Translations under genes and position numbers: made by a program | NCBI GenBank assembly: GCA_029055435.1 | Contig: JAIDDH010000109.1 | Location: forward strand, 1-41,204 | Reading direction: 5' to 3' | Source: Acetatifactor sp. | GTDB taxonomy: Bacteria; Bacillota; Clostridia; Lachnospirales; Lachnospiraceae | DNA length: 41,204 nt | Notes under the pieces: model-generated | Seen by the model: only the letters and a program-made list of their open reading frames with translations | What the model was told of the DNA's origin: nothing | Database searches by the model: none | Shown here: positions 14,053 to 23,156 of the stretch, one piece after another | How positions within the stretch are numbered: the stretch's first letter is position 1 | How the letters are laid out: the number at the start of each line of letters is the position of its first letter

Positions 14053-16382
14053 GTATATATGATACCTTAAATACGGAGCAGAAGGAGGGCGTCTACCACA
14101 CGGAGGGGCCGCTTCTGTTGTTGGCTGGAGCGGGGAGCGGCAAGACCAGGGTCCTGACTCACAGAATTGCCTATCTCATCGATGAGATGGGGGTCAAACC
14201 GTGGAATATTCTGGCCATCACATTTACCAACAAGGCGGCCCGGGAGATGCGGGAGAGGGTGGATAAGCTGGTGGGATTCGGGGCGGATCAGATTTGGGTC
14301 AGCACCTTTCATTCCACCTGTGTGCGCATTCTGCGCAGATATATCGACCGGATCGGCTATGACAATTCCTTCACCATCTATGACACCGACGATCAGAAGA
14401 CGGTGATGAAGGATGTGTGCAAACGCCTGAATATTGACACGAAGGTCTACAAGGAGCGGAATCTGATGAGCGCCATCTCCTCGGCGAAGGACAATCTGGT
14501 GGATGTGCGGGAGTATGAGTTAAGCGCTGTCGGGGACTATCACAAGCAGGTGGTCGCCAGAGCTTATAGGGAGTATCAGGAGACGCTGAAAAAGAGCAAT
14601 GCGCTGGATTTTGATGATATCATCGTAAAGACGGTGGAGCTTTTCAAGGCCTGTCCTGAGGTGTTGGATTCCTATCAGGAGCGGTTCCGCTACATCATGG
14701 TGGACGAGTATCAGGACACCAATCTGGCACAGTTTGCGTTGATTCAATTGCTTGCGGACAAATATCGGAATCTGTGTGTAGTGGGTGATGACGATCAGTC
14801 CATATACAAATTCCGGGGAGCCAATATTCGGAATATTCTGGATTTTGAACTTCATTATCCCGAGGCGCGGGTCATTAAGCTGGAGCAGAATTACCGTTCC
14901 ACTCAGAATATTCTGGATGCGGCCAATGCTGTGATCAAAAATAACACGGGGCGCAAGGATAAGGCTTTGTGGACAGATCATGGTGCGGGCAGCAGGATTC
15001 ACTTGCGGCAGTTTGACAATGCCTATGAGGAGGCGGAGTATATCGCCGACGATATCCGGCACAGAGTGCGGGAGGGCGGCGTGGACTATCGGGACTGTGC
15101 CGTGCTCTATCGGACAAACGCTCAGGCCCGTCTGCTGGAGGAGCGCATGGTGGTAGATGGCATTCCCTACACTGTGGTGGGCGGCGTAAACTTTTATGCC
15201 AGAGCAGAGATCAAGGATATTCTGGCCTATTTAAAGACTATAGATAACGGGCGGGACGAGGTGGCGCTTCGCCGCATCATCAATGTGCCCAAGAGAAGCA
15301 TCGGTGCGGCCACTATAGAAAAGATTGAGGATTATGCACAGATGCGCGATGTAAATCTCTACGACGCCATGTGCATGGCTGACGACATTGCGGGGCTGGG
15401 CAAGGCGGCTTCCAAGATCAGAGGCTTTGTGAATTTGATCCAGGTTCTGCGAAGCGGTCAGGAGAGCTATGGCATTTCGGGATTGATTCAGGCTGTTATC
15501 GAGCATACGGATTATGCGGAGTATCTTAGGAATCAGGACGCGGAGTCTGCGGAGGACAGGCTGGCCAATCTGGACGAGCTGATTAGCAAGGCGGTCAGCT
15601 ATGAGGAGACTCATGATGAGATTTCGCTGTCGGAGTTTCTGGAGGAGATTGCTCTGGTGGCGGATATCGACAATGTGGAGGACGGAGATAACCGGGTGGT
15701 TCTGATGACTCTTCACTCCGCAAAGGGACTGGAATTCTCGGCGGTGTATCTGGCAGGAATGGAGGATGGTCTGTTTCCGAGCTTCATGACTATTCGGACG
15801 GATTCGCCGGAGGATATGGAGGAGGAACGGAGGCTTGCCTATGTGGGAATCACCAGGGCGAAGGAGGAGCTGACTCTCAGCTATGCCCGTATGCGAATGG
15901 TGCGGGGAGAGACGCAGTATAATCCGGTCAGCCGTTTTGTGCGGGAAATCCCCGTGGAGTTGATGGACAACACCGTGCCGGGCTCCAAGCGGGCCGTGGA
16001 AGTCTATGAGAAACTGGGGCTGGGAGATTTGGCGCAGAGCGGCCTGACGGGAATCGGAGGCGCGGACAGCCCGAACGGCAGCGGAGAAGGCAGACAGCGC
16101 GCCATCGTGCGTCCCCGCATTACGCCCAAGAGGGACAAACCCTTTATCGCGCAGGGAATCGGCAATCTGAACAGGATTGCGGGCATCCAGAAGGGACTGC
16201 AGGATAATGCGCCTGAAGATCTGGACTATGGCGCGGGGGACAGAGTGCGCCATGTGAAATACGGTGAGGGCGTCGTAAAAAATATTGTGAAAGAGCCCAG
16301 AGACTATAAGGTTACGGTGGAATTTGACTCCGCCGGGCAGAAAATCATGTATGCGTCCTTTGCAAAATTAAAAAGGTTGTAG
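14049..16382 (+). CDS. pcrA: ATP-dependent DNA helicase PcrA/UvrD
   Basis: This 777-aa superfamily-1A helicase unwinds DNA 3'-to-5' in nucleotide-excision repair, plasmid replication and removal of RecA filaments. The visible motifs are the N-terminal Q motif (LNTEQKEGV), Walker A AGAGSGKT (26-33), Walker B DEYQDT (219-224), GDDDQSIYKFRGA, QNYRST, and the C-terminal LMTLHSAKGLEF and VGITRAKEEL. The last 60 residues form the Tudor-like PcrA tail (VRHVKYGEGVV...FAKLKRL), which binds RNA polymerase in characterised homologues. The length is slightly above that of Bacillus PcrA. Translation is probably coupled to the upstream c-di-GMP gene. Confidence 0.97.
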   Translation: MSIYDTLNTEQKEGVYHTEGPLLLLAGAGSGKTRVLTHRIAYLIDEMGVKPWNILAITFTNKAAREMRERVDKLVGFGADQIWVSTFHSTCVRILRRYIDRIGYDNSFTIYDTDDQKTVMKDVCKRLNIDTKVYKERNLMSAISSAKDNLVDVREYELSAVGDYHKQVVARAYREYQETLKKSNALDFDDIIVKTVELFKACPEVLDSYQERFRYIMVDEYQDTNLAQFALIQLLADKYRNLCVVGDDDQSIYKFRGANIRNILDFELHYPEARVIKLEQNYRSTQNILDAANAVIKNNTGRKDKALWTDHGAGSRIHLRQFDNAYEEAEYIADDIRHRVREGGVDYRDCAVLYRTNAQARLLEERMVVDGIPYTVVGGVNFYARAEIKDILAYLKTIDNGRDEVALRRIINVPKRSIGAATIEKIEDYAQMRDVNLYDAMCMADDIAGLGKAASKIRGFVNLIQVLRSGQESYGISGLIQAVIEHTDYAEYLRNQDAESAEDRLANLDELISKAVSYEETHDEISLSEFLEEIALVADIDNVEDGDNRVVLMTLHSAKGLEFSAVYLAGMEDGLFPSFMTIRTDSPEDMEEERRLAYVGITRAKEELTLSYARMRMVRGETQYNPVSRFVREIPVELMDNTVPGSKRAVEVYEKLGLGDLAQSGLTGIGGADSPNGSGEGRQRAIVRPRITPKRDKPFIAQGIGNLNRIAGIQKGLQDNAPEDLDYGAGDRVRHVKYGEGVVKNIVKEPRDYKVTVEFDSAGQKIMYASFAKLKRL

Positions 16383-16445
16383 TAATTTTAACGGGAATGT
16401 GATATGCTATAGAAAGACCACCTAAGGAGAAAGGAAGGTATCGAC

Positions 16446-16715
16446 ATGGATAAGTTGGAAAAGGCGTTGGAGATGGCAAATGAGTTTAAGCTCAACGAGC
16501 TGCTTGGCAGAAAGAAGGAAGAGGAAGAGCGGAAGAAGAAATGTAATGCGATTCTCTGGATTTTGGCCATTATAGGCGCAATGGCTGCCGCAGCTGCAGT
16601 CGGCTATGCCGTATATCGTTATTTCCATCCTGATTATCTGGAGGATTTTGACGACGATTTCGAGGATGATTTTGAGGATGAAGAGGACTTCTTCGAGGAC
16701 GAAGGAGTGAATTGA
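16446..16715 (+). CDS. Small single-pass membrane protein with acidic tail
   Basis: This 89-aa protein has an N-terminal amphipathic, highly charged helix (KLEKALEMANEFKLNELL then KKEEEERKKK), one transmembrane helix (about residues 33-55) and an extremely acidic C-terminal tail of about 25 residues made almost entirely of Asp, Glu and Phe. The positive segment before the helix predicts a cytoplasmic N terminus and an external acidic tail. It lies 4 bp upstream of the rRNA methyltransferase gene, so the two are probably co-transcribed. I do not recognise a characterised family. Confidence 0.72.
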   Translation: MDKLEKALEMANEFKLNELLGRKKEEEERKKKCNAILWILAIIGAMAAAAAVGYAVYRYFHPDYLEDFDDDFEDDFEDEEDFFEDEGVN

Positions 16716-16719
16716 CTCT

Positions 16720-18153
16720 ATGAAAAAAGGACAGGTATATGAGGGCGTTGTGGAGCGGGTGGACTTTCCCGGCAAGGGAATCGTGCGCGTGGGAGAGGAG
16801 ACCGCTGTTGTAAAAATGTGCCTGCCCGGTCAGAGGATTCGTTTTTCTGTCAATAAAGTACGCAAAGGGAAGGCGGAAGGAAGGCTTCTGGAGGTGCTGG
16901 AGACATCACCTTTGGAGACCGGATATCCGTGTTCCCATTTTGGCTTGTGCGGAGGATGTACATATTTGTCGCTTTCTTATGATGAGCAGTTGAAGCTGAA
17001 GGAGGCGCAGGTCAAACGGCTTTTGGACGGTGTCCTCACGGGCAGGCAGGGCGCATGGCAGTACGAGGGCATAAAGGGGAGCCCCGCCGCCTATGAATAC
17101 CGCAATAAGATGGAGTTTTCTTTCGGAGATGAGTATAAGGGCGGCCCGCTGGCGCTGGGCATGCATAAGCGCGGGAGCTTCTATGATCTGGTGACGGTGG
17201 AGGACTGCCGTATTGTGGATGCGGACTATCGCCTGATTTTAAAAACTGTGCGGGATTATTTTGCCGATAGACAGGTGAGTTTTTTTCACAGGCTGAGTCA
17301 TGAGGGTTATCTGAGACATCTGCTGGTGCGCAAGGCGTCGCGAACGGGAGAGATATTGGTGGCGCTGGTGACAAGCTCGCAGAATCCGTGGAGAGAAGAC
17401 CCGGCTGAGGCGGCACGGACGGAGGAATTGTTGATAGACGGATTCTGGGAGGCGCTGCTTGCGCTGGAGCGTGAGGGCAGACTGCAGGGACGCTTTGCGG
17501 GGATTCTGCATATTTGGAATGATGCTGTGGCCGATGTGGTGCGCAGCGACCGCACGGATATTCTCTATGGGAAGGATTATTTTTATGAGGAGCTTCTGGG
17601 GCTTCGCTTTAAGATTTCGGTATTTTCGTTCTTTCAGACCAATTCCTACAGCGCGGAGGTGCTCTACGAGACCGCCCGCAGTTATGTGGGAGATTTGGGA
17701 GGGAAGGATAAGACGGTATTTGATTTATACAGCGGAACCGGTACTATTGCGCAGTTGATGGCGCCCGTGGCGGGCAAGGTCATCGGTGTGGAAATCGTGG
17801 AGGAGGCTGTGGAGGCCGCAAGGCGGAGCGCGGCGGAAAACGGTTTGTCCAACTGTGAATTTGTCGCGGGGGATGTGCTGAAGGTGTTGGATGAGGTGGA
17901 GGAGAAGCCGGATATGATTATTCTGGATCCGCCCCGGGACGGTATTCATCCCAAGGCATTGCCCAAAATCATCGCATATGGAGTGGAGCGCATTGTCTAT
18001 ATTTCCTGTAAGCCTACCAGCCTGGTGCGGGATTTGGAGGTGTTCTTAGGAAATGGCTACGAGGTGGAGCGGGCTGTGGCGGTGGATCAGTTCCCGTGGA
18101 CAAGCGGGGTTGAGACAGTTGTGATGCTTTCCCGAAAGACGGGAGATTGTTAG
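16720..18153 (+). CDS. rlmD: 23S rRNA (uracil-C5)-methyltransferase, RlmD/RlmCD type
   Basis: This 477-aa SAM-dependent enzyme should methylate C5 of a uridine in 23S rRNA. An N-terminal TRAM RNA-binding domain (about residues 1-60) is followed by the 4Fe-4S cluster ligands (Cys71, Cys77, Cys80, and a fourth near Cys163). The methyltransferase domain shows FFQTNS, the SAM-binding DLYSGTGTIAQ, the DPPRDG motif and the catalytic cysteine in YISCKP near the C terminus. In Firmicutes one or two paralogues modify U747 and U1939; sequence alone does not fix which site. TrmA/TrmFO-type alternatives are less likely because of the TRAM and Fe-S motifs. Confidence 0.92.
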   Translation: MKKGQVYEGVVERVDFPGKGIVRVGEETAVVKMCLPGQRIRFSVNKVRKGKAEGRLLEVLETSPLETGYPCSHFGLCGGCTYLSLSYDEQLKLKEAQVKRLLDGVLTGRQGAWQYEGIKGSPAAYEYRNKMEFSFGDEYKGGPLALGMHKRGSFYDLVTVEDCRIVDADYRLILKTVRDYFADRQVSFFHRLSHEGYLRHLLVRKASRTGEILVALVTSSQNPWREDPAEAARTEELLIDGFWEALLALEREGRLQGRFAGILHIWNDAVADVVRSDRTDILYGKDYFYEELLGLRFKISVFSFFQTNSYSAEVLYETARSYVGDLGGKDKTVFDLYSGTGTIAQLMAPVAGKVIGVEIVEEAVEAARRSAAENGLSNCEFVAGDVLKVLDEVEEKPDMIILDPPRDGIHPKALPKIIAYGVERIVYISCKPTSLVRDLEVFLGNGYEVERAVAVDQFPWTSGVETVVMLSRKTGDC

Positions 18154-18185
18154 GAAGATTTGCAGGAATTTGCGGAGAAGTCTAT

Positions 18186-18866
18186 ATGTTTACGCTTTTA
18201 TTTTCAGATTGGACATGGGGTAATATTCTCATCAGAATGATTGTATCTTTAGTGCTTGGCATGGTAATAGGGATTGACAGGGGCGCAAAACGGCGCGGCG
18301 GAGGTGCAAGAACCACAATTACCGTATGCCTTGGCGCTACGCTGGTTATGCTCCTGGAACAATACCTTGAGGCGCTTTATCCGGAACGGCTTGATATCTC
18401 AAGGATTGCCGCACAGGTTATCAGCGGTGTGGGATTTTTGGGTGCGGGCTCTATTCTTGTGTCCGGGCATCGAATCAAGGGGCTTACATCTGCTGCGAGC
18501 ATCTGGACCTGTGCCTGTATCGGGCTTGCGGTAGGGATCGGTTTTATCGACGGTGCGGTGATATTAACCGGACTCTGGCTTGTAGGGGTACATTTGGTGC
18601 CATACATAGAAAACCGGGTTTACAGGCATTCAAGGTACATGACACTTTATATTGAAGCTGCAACCGGTAGGGAGATTACGCTGATTTCCCGGAAATTAAA
18701 GGAAGACAACTGTTTTATCGATACTTTTGTGGTGGATAAGCCAAAGGCAAAAGGACAGTACTTCCAGATTGTCACGACGTTTAAGATACCGAAGGGCATC
18801 AATAGGGATGCATATTTACACATTCTGCAGGAAATAGATGGTGTGGGAACGATAAATGAATTATAA
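18186..18866 (+). CDS. MgtC/SapB family membrane protein
   Basis: This 226-aa protein has four to five transmembrane helices in its first 140 residues and a soluble ACT-like C-terminal domain. The MgtC signature is present: GMVIGIDRGAKRRGGGARTT (about 27-46) and SGVGFLGAGSIL. MgtC proteins adapt cells to low Mg2+ and modulate the F1Fo ATPase in some pathogens. The start is placed at 18186 because of the GGAGAAG at 18174-18180; an in-frame TTG at 18147 would overlap the preceding gene and has a poorer site. From here on the sequence is visibly more A+T-rich. The end overlaps the AraC gene by 11 bp. Confidence 0.9.
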   Translation: MFTLLFSDWTWGNILIRMIVSLVLGMVIGIDRGAKRRGGGARTTITVCLGATLVMLLEQYLEALYPERLDISRIAAQVISGVGFLGAGSILVSGHRIKGLTSAASIWTCACIGLAVGIGFIDGAVILTGLWLVGVHLVPYIENRVYRHSRYMTLYIEAATGREITLISRKLKEDNCFIDTFVVDKPKAKGQYFQIVTTFKIPKGINRDAYLHILQEIDGVGTINEL

Positions 18867-19716
18867 GCGATCATACTGCCCATTGACAGCAACTCCTTTC
18901 AAAAGGAATCCTTCTTATGCGGAGATTGCGCCGGATAGACAATTACAGTACCATATAAGATGTTTTTGGGGAACAGAACAACCTTTTGTACAGACGGCAG
19001 GAGATAATGCTTCCACAATTGTAATTCCTGATACCTGTGCTGATATTATTTATAATATAGATTACACGGATAATACTGTTTCAGGTGGTTTCTGCGGGGT
19101 GAACGATCACAGCTTCTATGCCCATGGCAGCCGCAAAGCGGGGCATCTGGTATCGACGTTTGCCATCCGTTTTTATGCATGGGCCGCATATGCATTTGCA
19201 GAAGATTCTTTAAAATCTACGCTTAACGGATATTCTGAGGTCGGTTCAAGATTCGAGTGGCTGGATAAAATGCTCCGGCCGAGATTGCTTGAATTAAAAA
19301 CCTTGCAGGAAAAAGCTTCTTATGCAGAGAAATTATTAATGATGAGGGCACAAAATCCAAAGGAAAATGAAATAGTAGAAAATACGGTAAACAATATCCT
19401 TATGCATAAGGGCTCTTTGGCAGTATCCAATCTGGCAAAGGAGTCGTTTGTGAGCAGCAGACAGTTAGAGCGCCTGTTTCATGAATATATAGGCATTACA
19501 CCTAAGAAGCTGAGTAACTTAATCCGTTATCAGTTTTTGTGGAAGGATATTTTGTTTGAACCGGATTTTAATATTTTGAGTGCTGTTCATAAATACGGAT
19601 ATACTGACCAGGCACATTTACTGCATGAATTCAAGCGATATCATTCCATGGATATACGCGGCGCAAAGATTTTGGCCTATAGAGATGTCGCAAATATACA
19701 AGAAATCCGCGCATAA
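18856..19716 (+). CDS. AraC family transcriptional regulator with DUF6597-type N terminus
   Basis: This 286-aa regulator has an N-terminal sensor region resembling DUF6597 (LQYHIRCFWG, IVIPDTCADIIYN, FAIRFYAWAAY). The C-terminal AraC DNA-binding domain of about 100 residues contains two helix-turn-helix units: AVSNLAKESFVSSRQLERLF, then GYTDQAHLLHEFKRYHSM. DUF6597 regulators sit next to small enzymes such as VOC proteins in many Firmicutes, and a VOC gene follows here after 46 bp, so it probably controls that gene. The 11-bp overlap with the MgtC gene indicates one transcript. Confidence 0.88.
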   Translation: MNYKRSYCPLTATPFKRNPSYAEIAPDRQLQYHIRCFWGTEQPFVQTAGDNASTIVIPDTCADIIYNIDYTDNTVSGGFCGVNDHSFYAHGSRKAGHLVSTFAIRFYAWAAYAFAEDSLKSTLNGYSEVGSRFEWLDKMLRPRLLELKTLQEKASYAEKLLMMRAQNPKENEIVENTVNNILMHKGSLAVSNLAKESFVSSRQLERLFHEYIGITPKKLSNLIRYQFLWKDILFEPDFNILSAVHKYGYTDQAHLLHEFKRYHSMDIRGAKILAYRDVANIQEIRA

Positions 19717-19762
19717 TTTAGATAAAATAGTTTTAAATTCAGATGCGGCGGAGGCTTGAGAT

Positions 19763-20524
19763 ATGATTAAGTATTGTAACACATTGCTTGCGGTACAGGA
19801 TATGGCTAAATCTTTGGGATTTTATAAGGATTTGTTTGAACAGGAAGTTGTTGTGGATTTGGGAAAGAATAAGACATTGGCTTGCGGCCTGGTGCTTCAG
19901 GAGGATTTAGACCACATAGCAGGATTTGCGAAAGATACAATGAAATTCTGTTCAAATACTATGGAGCTATATTTTGAGACAGAGGATTTTGATGGATTTA
20001 TCAGATTGCTGGATACATACCCACAGGTTGAACGGCTTCATGAACCGAAAACATATCCCTGGCTGCAGAGGGGAATCCATATTTTTGATCCTGACGGGCA
20101 TCTGATTGAGGTTTCAGAAAGTATGTATTCCGTTGCCTGTAAGCAGTTTGAAGCGGGGAAAAATGTAGAAGAGACTTCTAAATTAATTAAACACCCGATC
20201 AATTTAGTACAATCGTGGTATGAGGAATATCAGAAATCTAAGAGGGCGGATATCAGCGTATGTGGAACGGACTGCAGTACTTGCTATTGTTTCGGGAAAA
20301 TGTGTAATGGCTGCAACGCCTGTGAGGGAAAAGTTTTTCATGCACCGGAGGGTAAGGCCTGCCCTATCTATGATTGTGTCAGAAATGACAGAGGGTTACA
20401 TGACTGCGGAAAATGCGGAGAAGTTCCGTGTAAAATATGGCTTGATACAAGAGACCCTAAGTTTTCGGACGAAGAATTCAATGAGAATGTGGCTATGAGA
20501 GTACGGGCGTTAAAGGAAGCTTAA
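19763..20524 (+). CDS. VOC (glyoxalase-like) domain fused to a DUF3795 domain
   Basis: This 253-aa protein joins two domains. Residues 1-118 form a vicinal-oxygen-chelate fold of two beta-alpha-beta-beta-beta units (YCNTLLAVQDMAKSLGFYKD at the start, IHIFDPDGHLIEVSE at the end). A short helical linker follows. Residues about 165-250 form the cysteine-rich DUF3795 module (CGTDCSTCYCFGKMCNGCNAC, then CPIYDC, CGKCGEVPC), probably metal binding. VOC proteins catalyse metal-dependent isomerisation, thiol transfer or dioxygenation, or bind drugs; the substrate cannot be read. Stand-alone DUF3795 proteins are common in Clostridia and the fusion is less so. It probably belongs to the AraC operon and ends before a terminator. 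Confidence 0.87.
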   Translation: MIKYCNTLLAVQDMAKSLGFYKDLFEQEVVVDLGKNKTLACGLVLQEDLDHIAGFAKDTMKFCSNTMELYFETEDFDGFIRLLDTYPQVERLHEPKTYPWLQRGIHIFDPDGHLIEVSESMYSVACKQFEAGKNVEETSKLIKHPINLVQSWYEEYQKSKRADISVCGTDCSTCYCFGKMCNGCNACEGKVFHAPEGKACPIYDCVRNDRGLHDCGKCGEVPCKIWLDTRDPKFSDEEFNENVAMRVRALKEA

Positions 20525-20536
20525 CGGTGTTTATGT

Positions 20537-20583
20537 CAAAAATCACTCAATTTACATTCAATGTAGATTGGGTGATTTTTTTG
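20537..20583 (+). terminator. Rho-independent terminator after the VOC-DUF3795 gene
   Basis: A long stem AAAATCACTCAATTTACATT / AATGTAGATTGGGTGATTTT (with wobble pairs) is followed by a T run. Confidence 0.88.
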
Positions 20584-20685
20584 TATTTGATTGTGTCAAG
20601 AGCGATTGCCATATTTTGTGGAAATATGGGCAGTTATGTGGTAGTATATAGGAGTAATTAGTACATTTCAAAATGCAAAATCTGT

Positions 20686-22137
20686 ATGAGGAATGCGATT
20701 GTGAAAAGTGTATATAGAAAAAGTGTTGTATACTTACTGGTTTTTATTTATGTATTTTTGGCGAAACCTATCTATGTGTCCGCTGCTGATGATATAGATT
20801 ATCATAATATGGGCTATGGGGAAATTAGCTCACAAATAGCAAAAGATGTGGCAGATTACCATGTTCCGGGAATGGCCGTTATAGTAGTTGATAAAGATGA
20901 GGTATTGTTTTCGGGGACTTACGGCGACTGTGAAAGTATTGATACGCCATTTATTATTGGCTCCATGAGCAAATCATTTACTGCGCTTTCCATCATGCAG
21001 CTTGTTGAACAGGGGAAGATTGAACTGGACGCACCGATTTCCAAGTATATCGAATGTTCGGGGGTACTTAAAAAAGCGTCAGAAGGTGATGGGATCACTG
21101 TAAGACAGCTTTTAAACCATACAAGCGGACTGGATACCAATCATTATTTTGGCAATGCGGAGATCACCGACAGTCGAGGAAAATATAAGTATTCCAATAT
21201 AGGCTATGCATTGCTTGGGAAAATCGTGGAAGCGGTCAGCGAAAGCACCTATGAGGACTATGTGGAACAGAATATATTTCAGCCATTGAATATGGAGCAT
21301 ACTGCCGCTTCGTTTGAGAAAAGCAAGGCAAACGGGATGATAAAAGGTTATCGTAATTATTTTGGTATTCCTGTAGCCGGTGCCCCCAATTATCCAAACG
21401 GAAGCAATCCGTCAAAACATTCTGCACCCTATTCGACGGTGCCGGCAGGATATATCAGTTCAAGTGCTGCAGATATGGGGAAATATTTACAGATGTATCT
21501 GAATGGCGGCAGGGGTATTATCAGTCAGAGCAGTATTGATACGATGTTTTATGACTATGTACCGAAGGATGAGAACGGTAAGGATTTTTACGGAATGGGT
21601 TGGGGATATTCCGAACAATTCAGTACCCCATTGCTTAATCATTCCGGGCTTGTAGAAAATTATACTTCAAATATGTTCATTATTCCTGAAAAAGAAATAG
21701 GAATAGTAGTTCTTGTCAATATGAATGATTATCTTGTTGACAATAATCTATTGGGAAATATCATATTGCCATTGCTCGGTGAGGAAAAGGTTTCATTGCC
21801 GAACCATGCGTATACACTGTTTCATCTTCTGATAGACATAGTATATCTCATAATTGTCTTTATAGCAGTCTATCCTGTTGTTTCAATCAAAAGGTGGAAA
21901 AACAAACCTAAAACCCGAGGCCTGTTGATATTTGACATATTGCGGCACGGCATATTCCCTGTATTTCTTCTTGCATTGCCGTATATTCTCGGTTCTCCTC
22001 TTTGGCTGGTATGGTACTTTGTAAAGGATTTATTCCTTGTATTAACATTAAGTTCTACAATATTGCTTGGTGCAGGAATATATAAAATCGTAAAATCATG
22101 CAGGAACAAATGTAATGAGTACATAGAGTGCGAATAG
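20686..22137 (+). CDS. Membrane serine hydrolase, beta-lactamase/PBP4* family
   Basis: This 483-aa protein has an N-terminal hydrophobic signal (about residues 13-33), then a class-C-beta-lactamase-like domain with the nucleophile motif SMSK (93-96), YSN (169-171) and HSG (319-321). About four transmembrane helices fill the C-terminal 110 residues. The enzyme should act outside the membrane, as a D-alanyl esterase, peptidase or related hydrolase; the beta-lactamase fold alone does not mean antibiotic resistance. The ATG at 20686 lacks a good site; GTG at 20701, with GAGGAA 7 bases upstream, is a credible alternative start. The gene is A+T-rich. Confidence 0.88.
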   Translation: MRNAIVKSVYRKSVVYLLVFIYVFLAKPIYVSAADDIDYHNMGYGEISSQIAKDVADYHVPGMAVIVVDKDEVLFSGTYGDCESIDTPFIIGSMSKSFTALSIMQLVEQGKIELDAPISKYIECSGVLKKASEGDGITVRQLLNHTSGLDTNHYFGNAEITDSRGKYKYSNIGYALLGKIVEAVSESTYEDYVEQNIFQPLNMEHTAASFEKSKANGMIKGYRNYFGIPVAGAPNYPNGSNPSKHSAPYSTVPAGYISSSAADMGKYLQMYLNGGRGIISQSSIDTMFYDYVPKDENGKDFYGMGWGYSEQFSTPLLNHSGLVENYTSNMFIIPEKEIGIVVLVNMNDYLVDNNLLGNIILPLLGEEKVSLPNHAYTLFHLLIDIVYLIIVFIAVYPVVSIKRWKNKPKTRGLLIFDILRHGIFPVFLLALPYILGSPLWLVWYFVKDLFLVLTLSSTILLGAGIYKIVKSCRNKCNEYIECE

Positions 22138-22169
22138 TACATGAATGATAAGTGTTAAGGGGTATTTAT

Positions 22170-23126
22170 ATGCAAAATAAGAAATGGCTGTTTAACGGTA
22201 TCGGAATAATTATATGTTCTCTGTTTTTTGCTGCATGTACCAGTAGTAAAGAAAGTGATAGCACGCCGGAAATAAGCGAGGCAGACTCTTTTGTGCAGAG
22301 TACGGAAGCGAATCAGTTATCAGACAAAGAATTGGTCATTGATATTGATGGAGATAAAATATATCCGATGAGCAGTGATATTATAGATGAGCAGAGAATT
22401 GGCGATTGGATTTATTTTAGATACATGCTGGAGGAGACTTACAATAATTATACAGTGAATTATCCGGCGCTGTTCAGATATCAGGAAGATGATTATGTAG
22501 CCGAGCGTGTCAATAAAAGTGCGTGTTATCATTTTGAAGTTGCAGGAGACTGCATATATTATTTGGATTCGACAATAAGTTTTCAGGATCATGGAGTATT
22601 GTATATATCAAGGCCAGACGAAAACGATGACACAATATTGGAGAATGAACTATATGATTTTCAAATTGTAGATGAATATATTTATTATACCTATAGGCAT
22701 GATACGGTCGGTGTAGGGCTGGAAGGACACGCATTACATAGAATGAATTTGGATGGTTCTGATAGAATGATAGCAGCTTATGAAGTATCGGGAATCGATA
22801 TTAGTACAAGTCATTTTGATTATAAAGTTGAAAATGGATGGGTTGACTGCGGAACATTTAAAATGGAGCTTGGGGAACCGGCAGACGGATATGAAAAAAT
22901 AGTGTTTGCTGATACTGGGGATAATGATTGGACTTATTATGTGACGAACAGATTGATAAAGGCGAGAAAAGACGGTTCGGAAAGAGTGGAATTAGATGGT
23001 GAGGATGATTACTATTATGAAATAGAAAAGATAGAAGATGATTGGATCTATTATATTAAAGGCGGGGAAAAGTATAAAATACGGACGGATGGTTCCGAAA
23101 AAATATATATTCCAATTACCGGTTAA
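22170..23126 (+). CDS. Lipoprotein with DUF5050-like repeats
   Basis: This 318-aa lipoprotein has a signal ending in FFAAC, then an acidic linker. The body repeats the pattern D-x-I-Y-Y / W-I-Y-Y plus R-x-N-L-D-G-S or R-x-D-G-S-E (for example WIYFRY, CIYYLD, YIYYTY, LDGSDR, KDGSER, TDGSEK). This is the DUF5050/beta-propeller-like repeat of Clostridial surface lipoproteins. Such repeats often occur in cell-surface sensors; no function is established. The start at 22170 follows AAGGGG at 22157-22162. It lies 32 bp after the serine hydrolase gene and is probably co-transcribed with it. It is A+T-rich. Confidence 0.82.
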   Translation: MQNKKWLFNGIGIIICSLFFAACTSSKESDSTPEISEADSFVQSTEANQLSDKELVIDIDGDKIYPMSSDIIDEQRIGDWIYFRYMLEETYNNYTVNYPALFRYQEDDYVAERVNKSACYHFEVAGDCIYYLDSTISFQDHGVLYISRPDENDDTILENELYDFQIVDEYIYYTYRHDTVGVGLEGHALHRMNLDGSDRMIAAYEVSGIDISTSHFDYKVENGWVDCGTFKMELGEPADGYEKIVFADTGDNDWTYYVTNRLIKARKDGSERVELDGEDDYYYEIEKIEDDWIYYIKGGEKYKIRTDGSEKIYIPITG

Positions 23127-23156
23127 TTTTGATAAAATATAAAGGAGCTTATTTCC

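Noticed and set aside
20686..22137. Antibiotic-resistance beta-lactamase
   Set aside because: The motifs fit the broad serine-hydrolase family and the C terminus has several membrane helices, which is unlike class C resistance enzymes.
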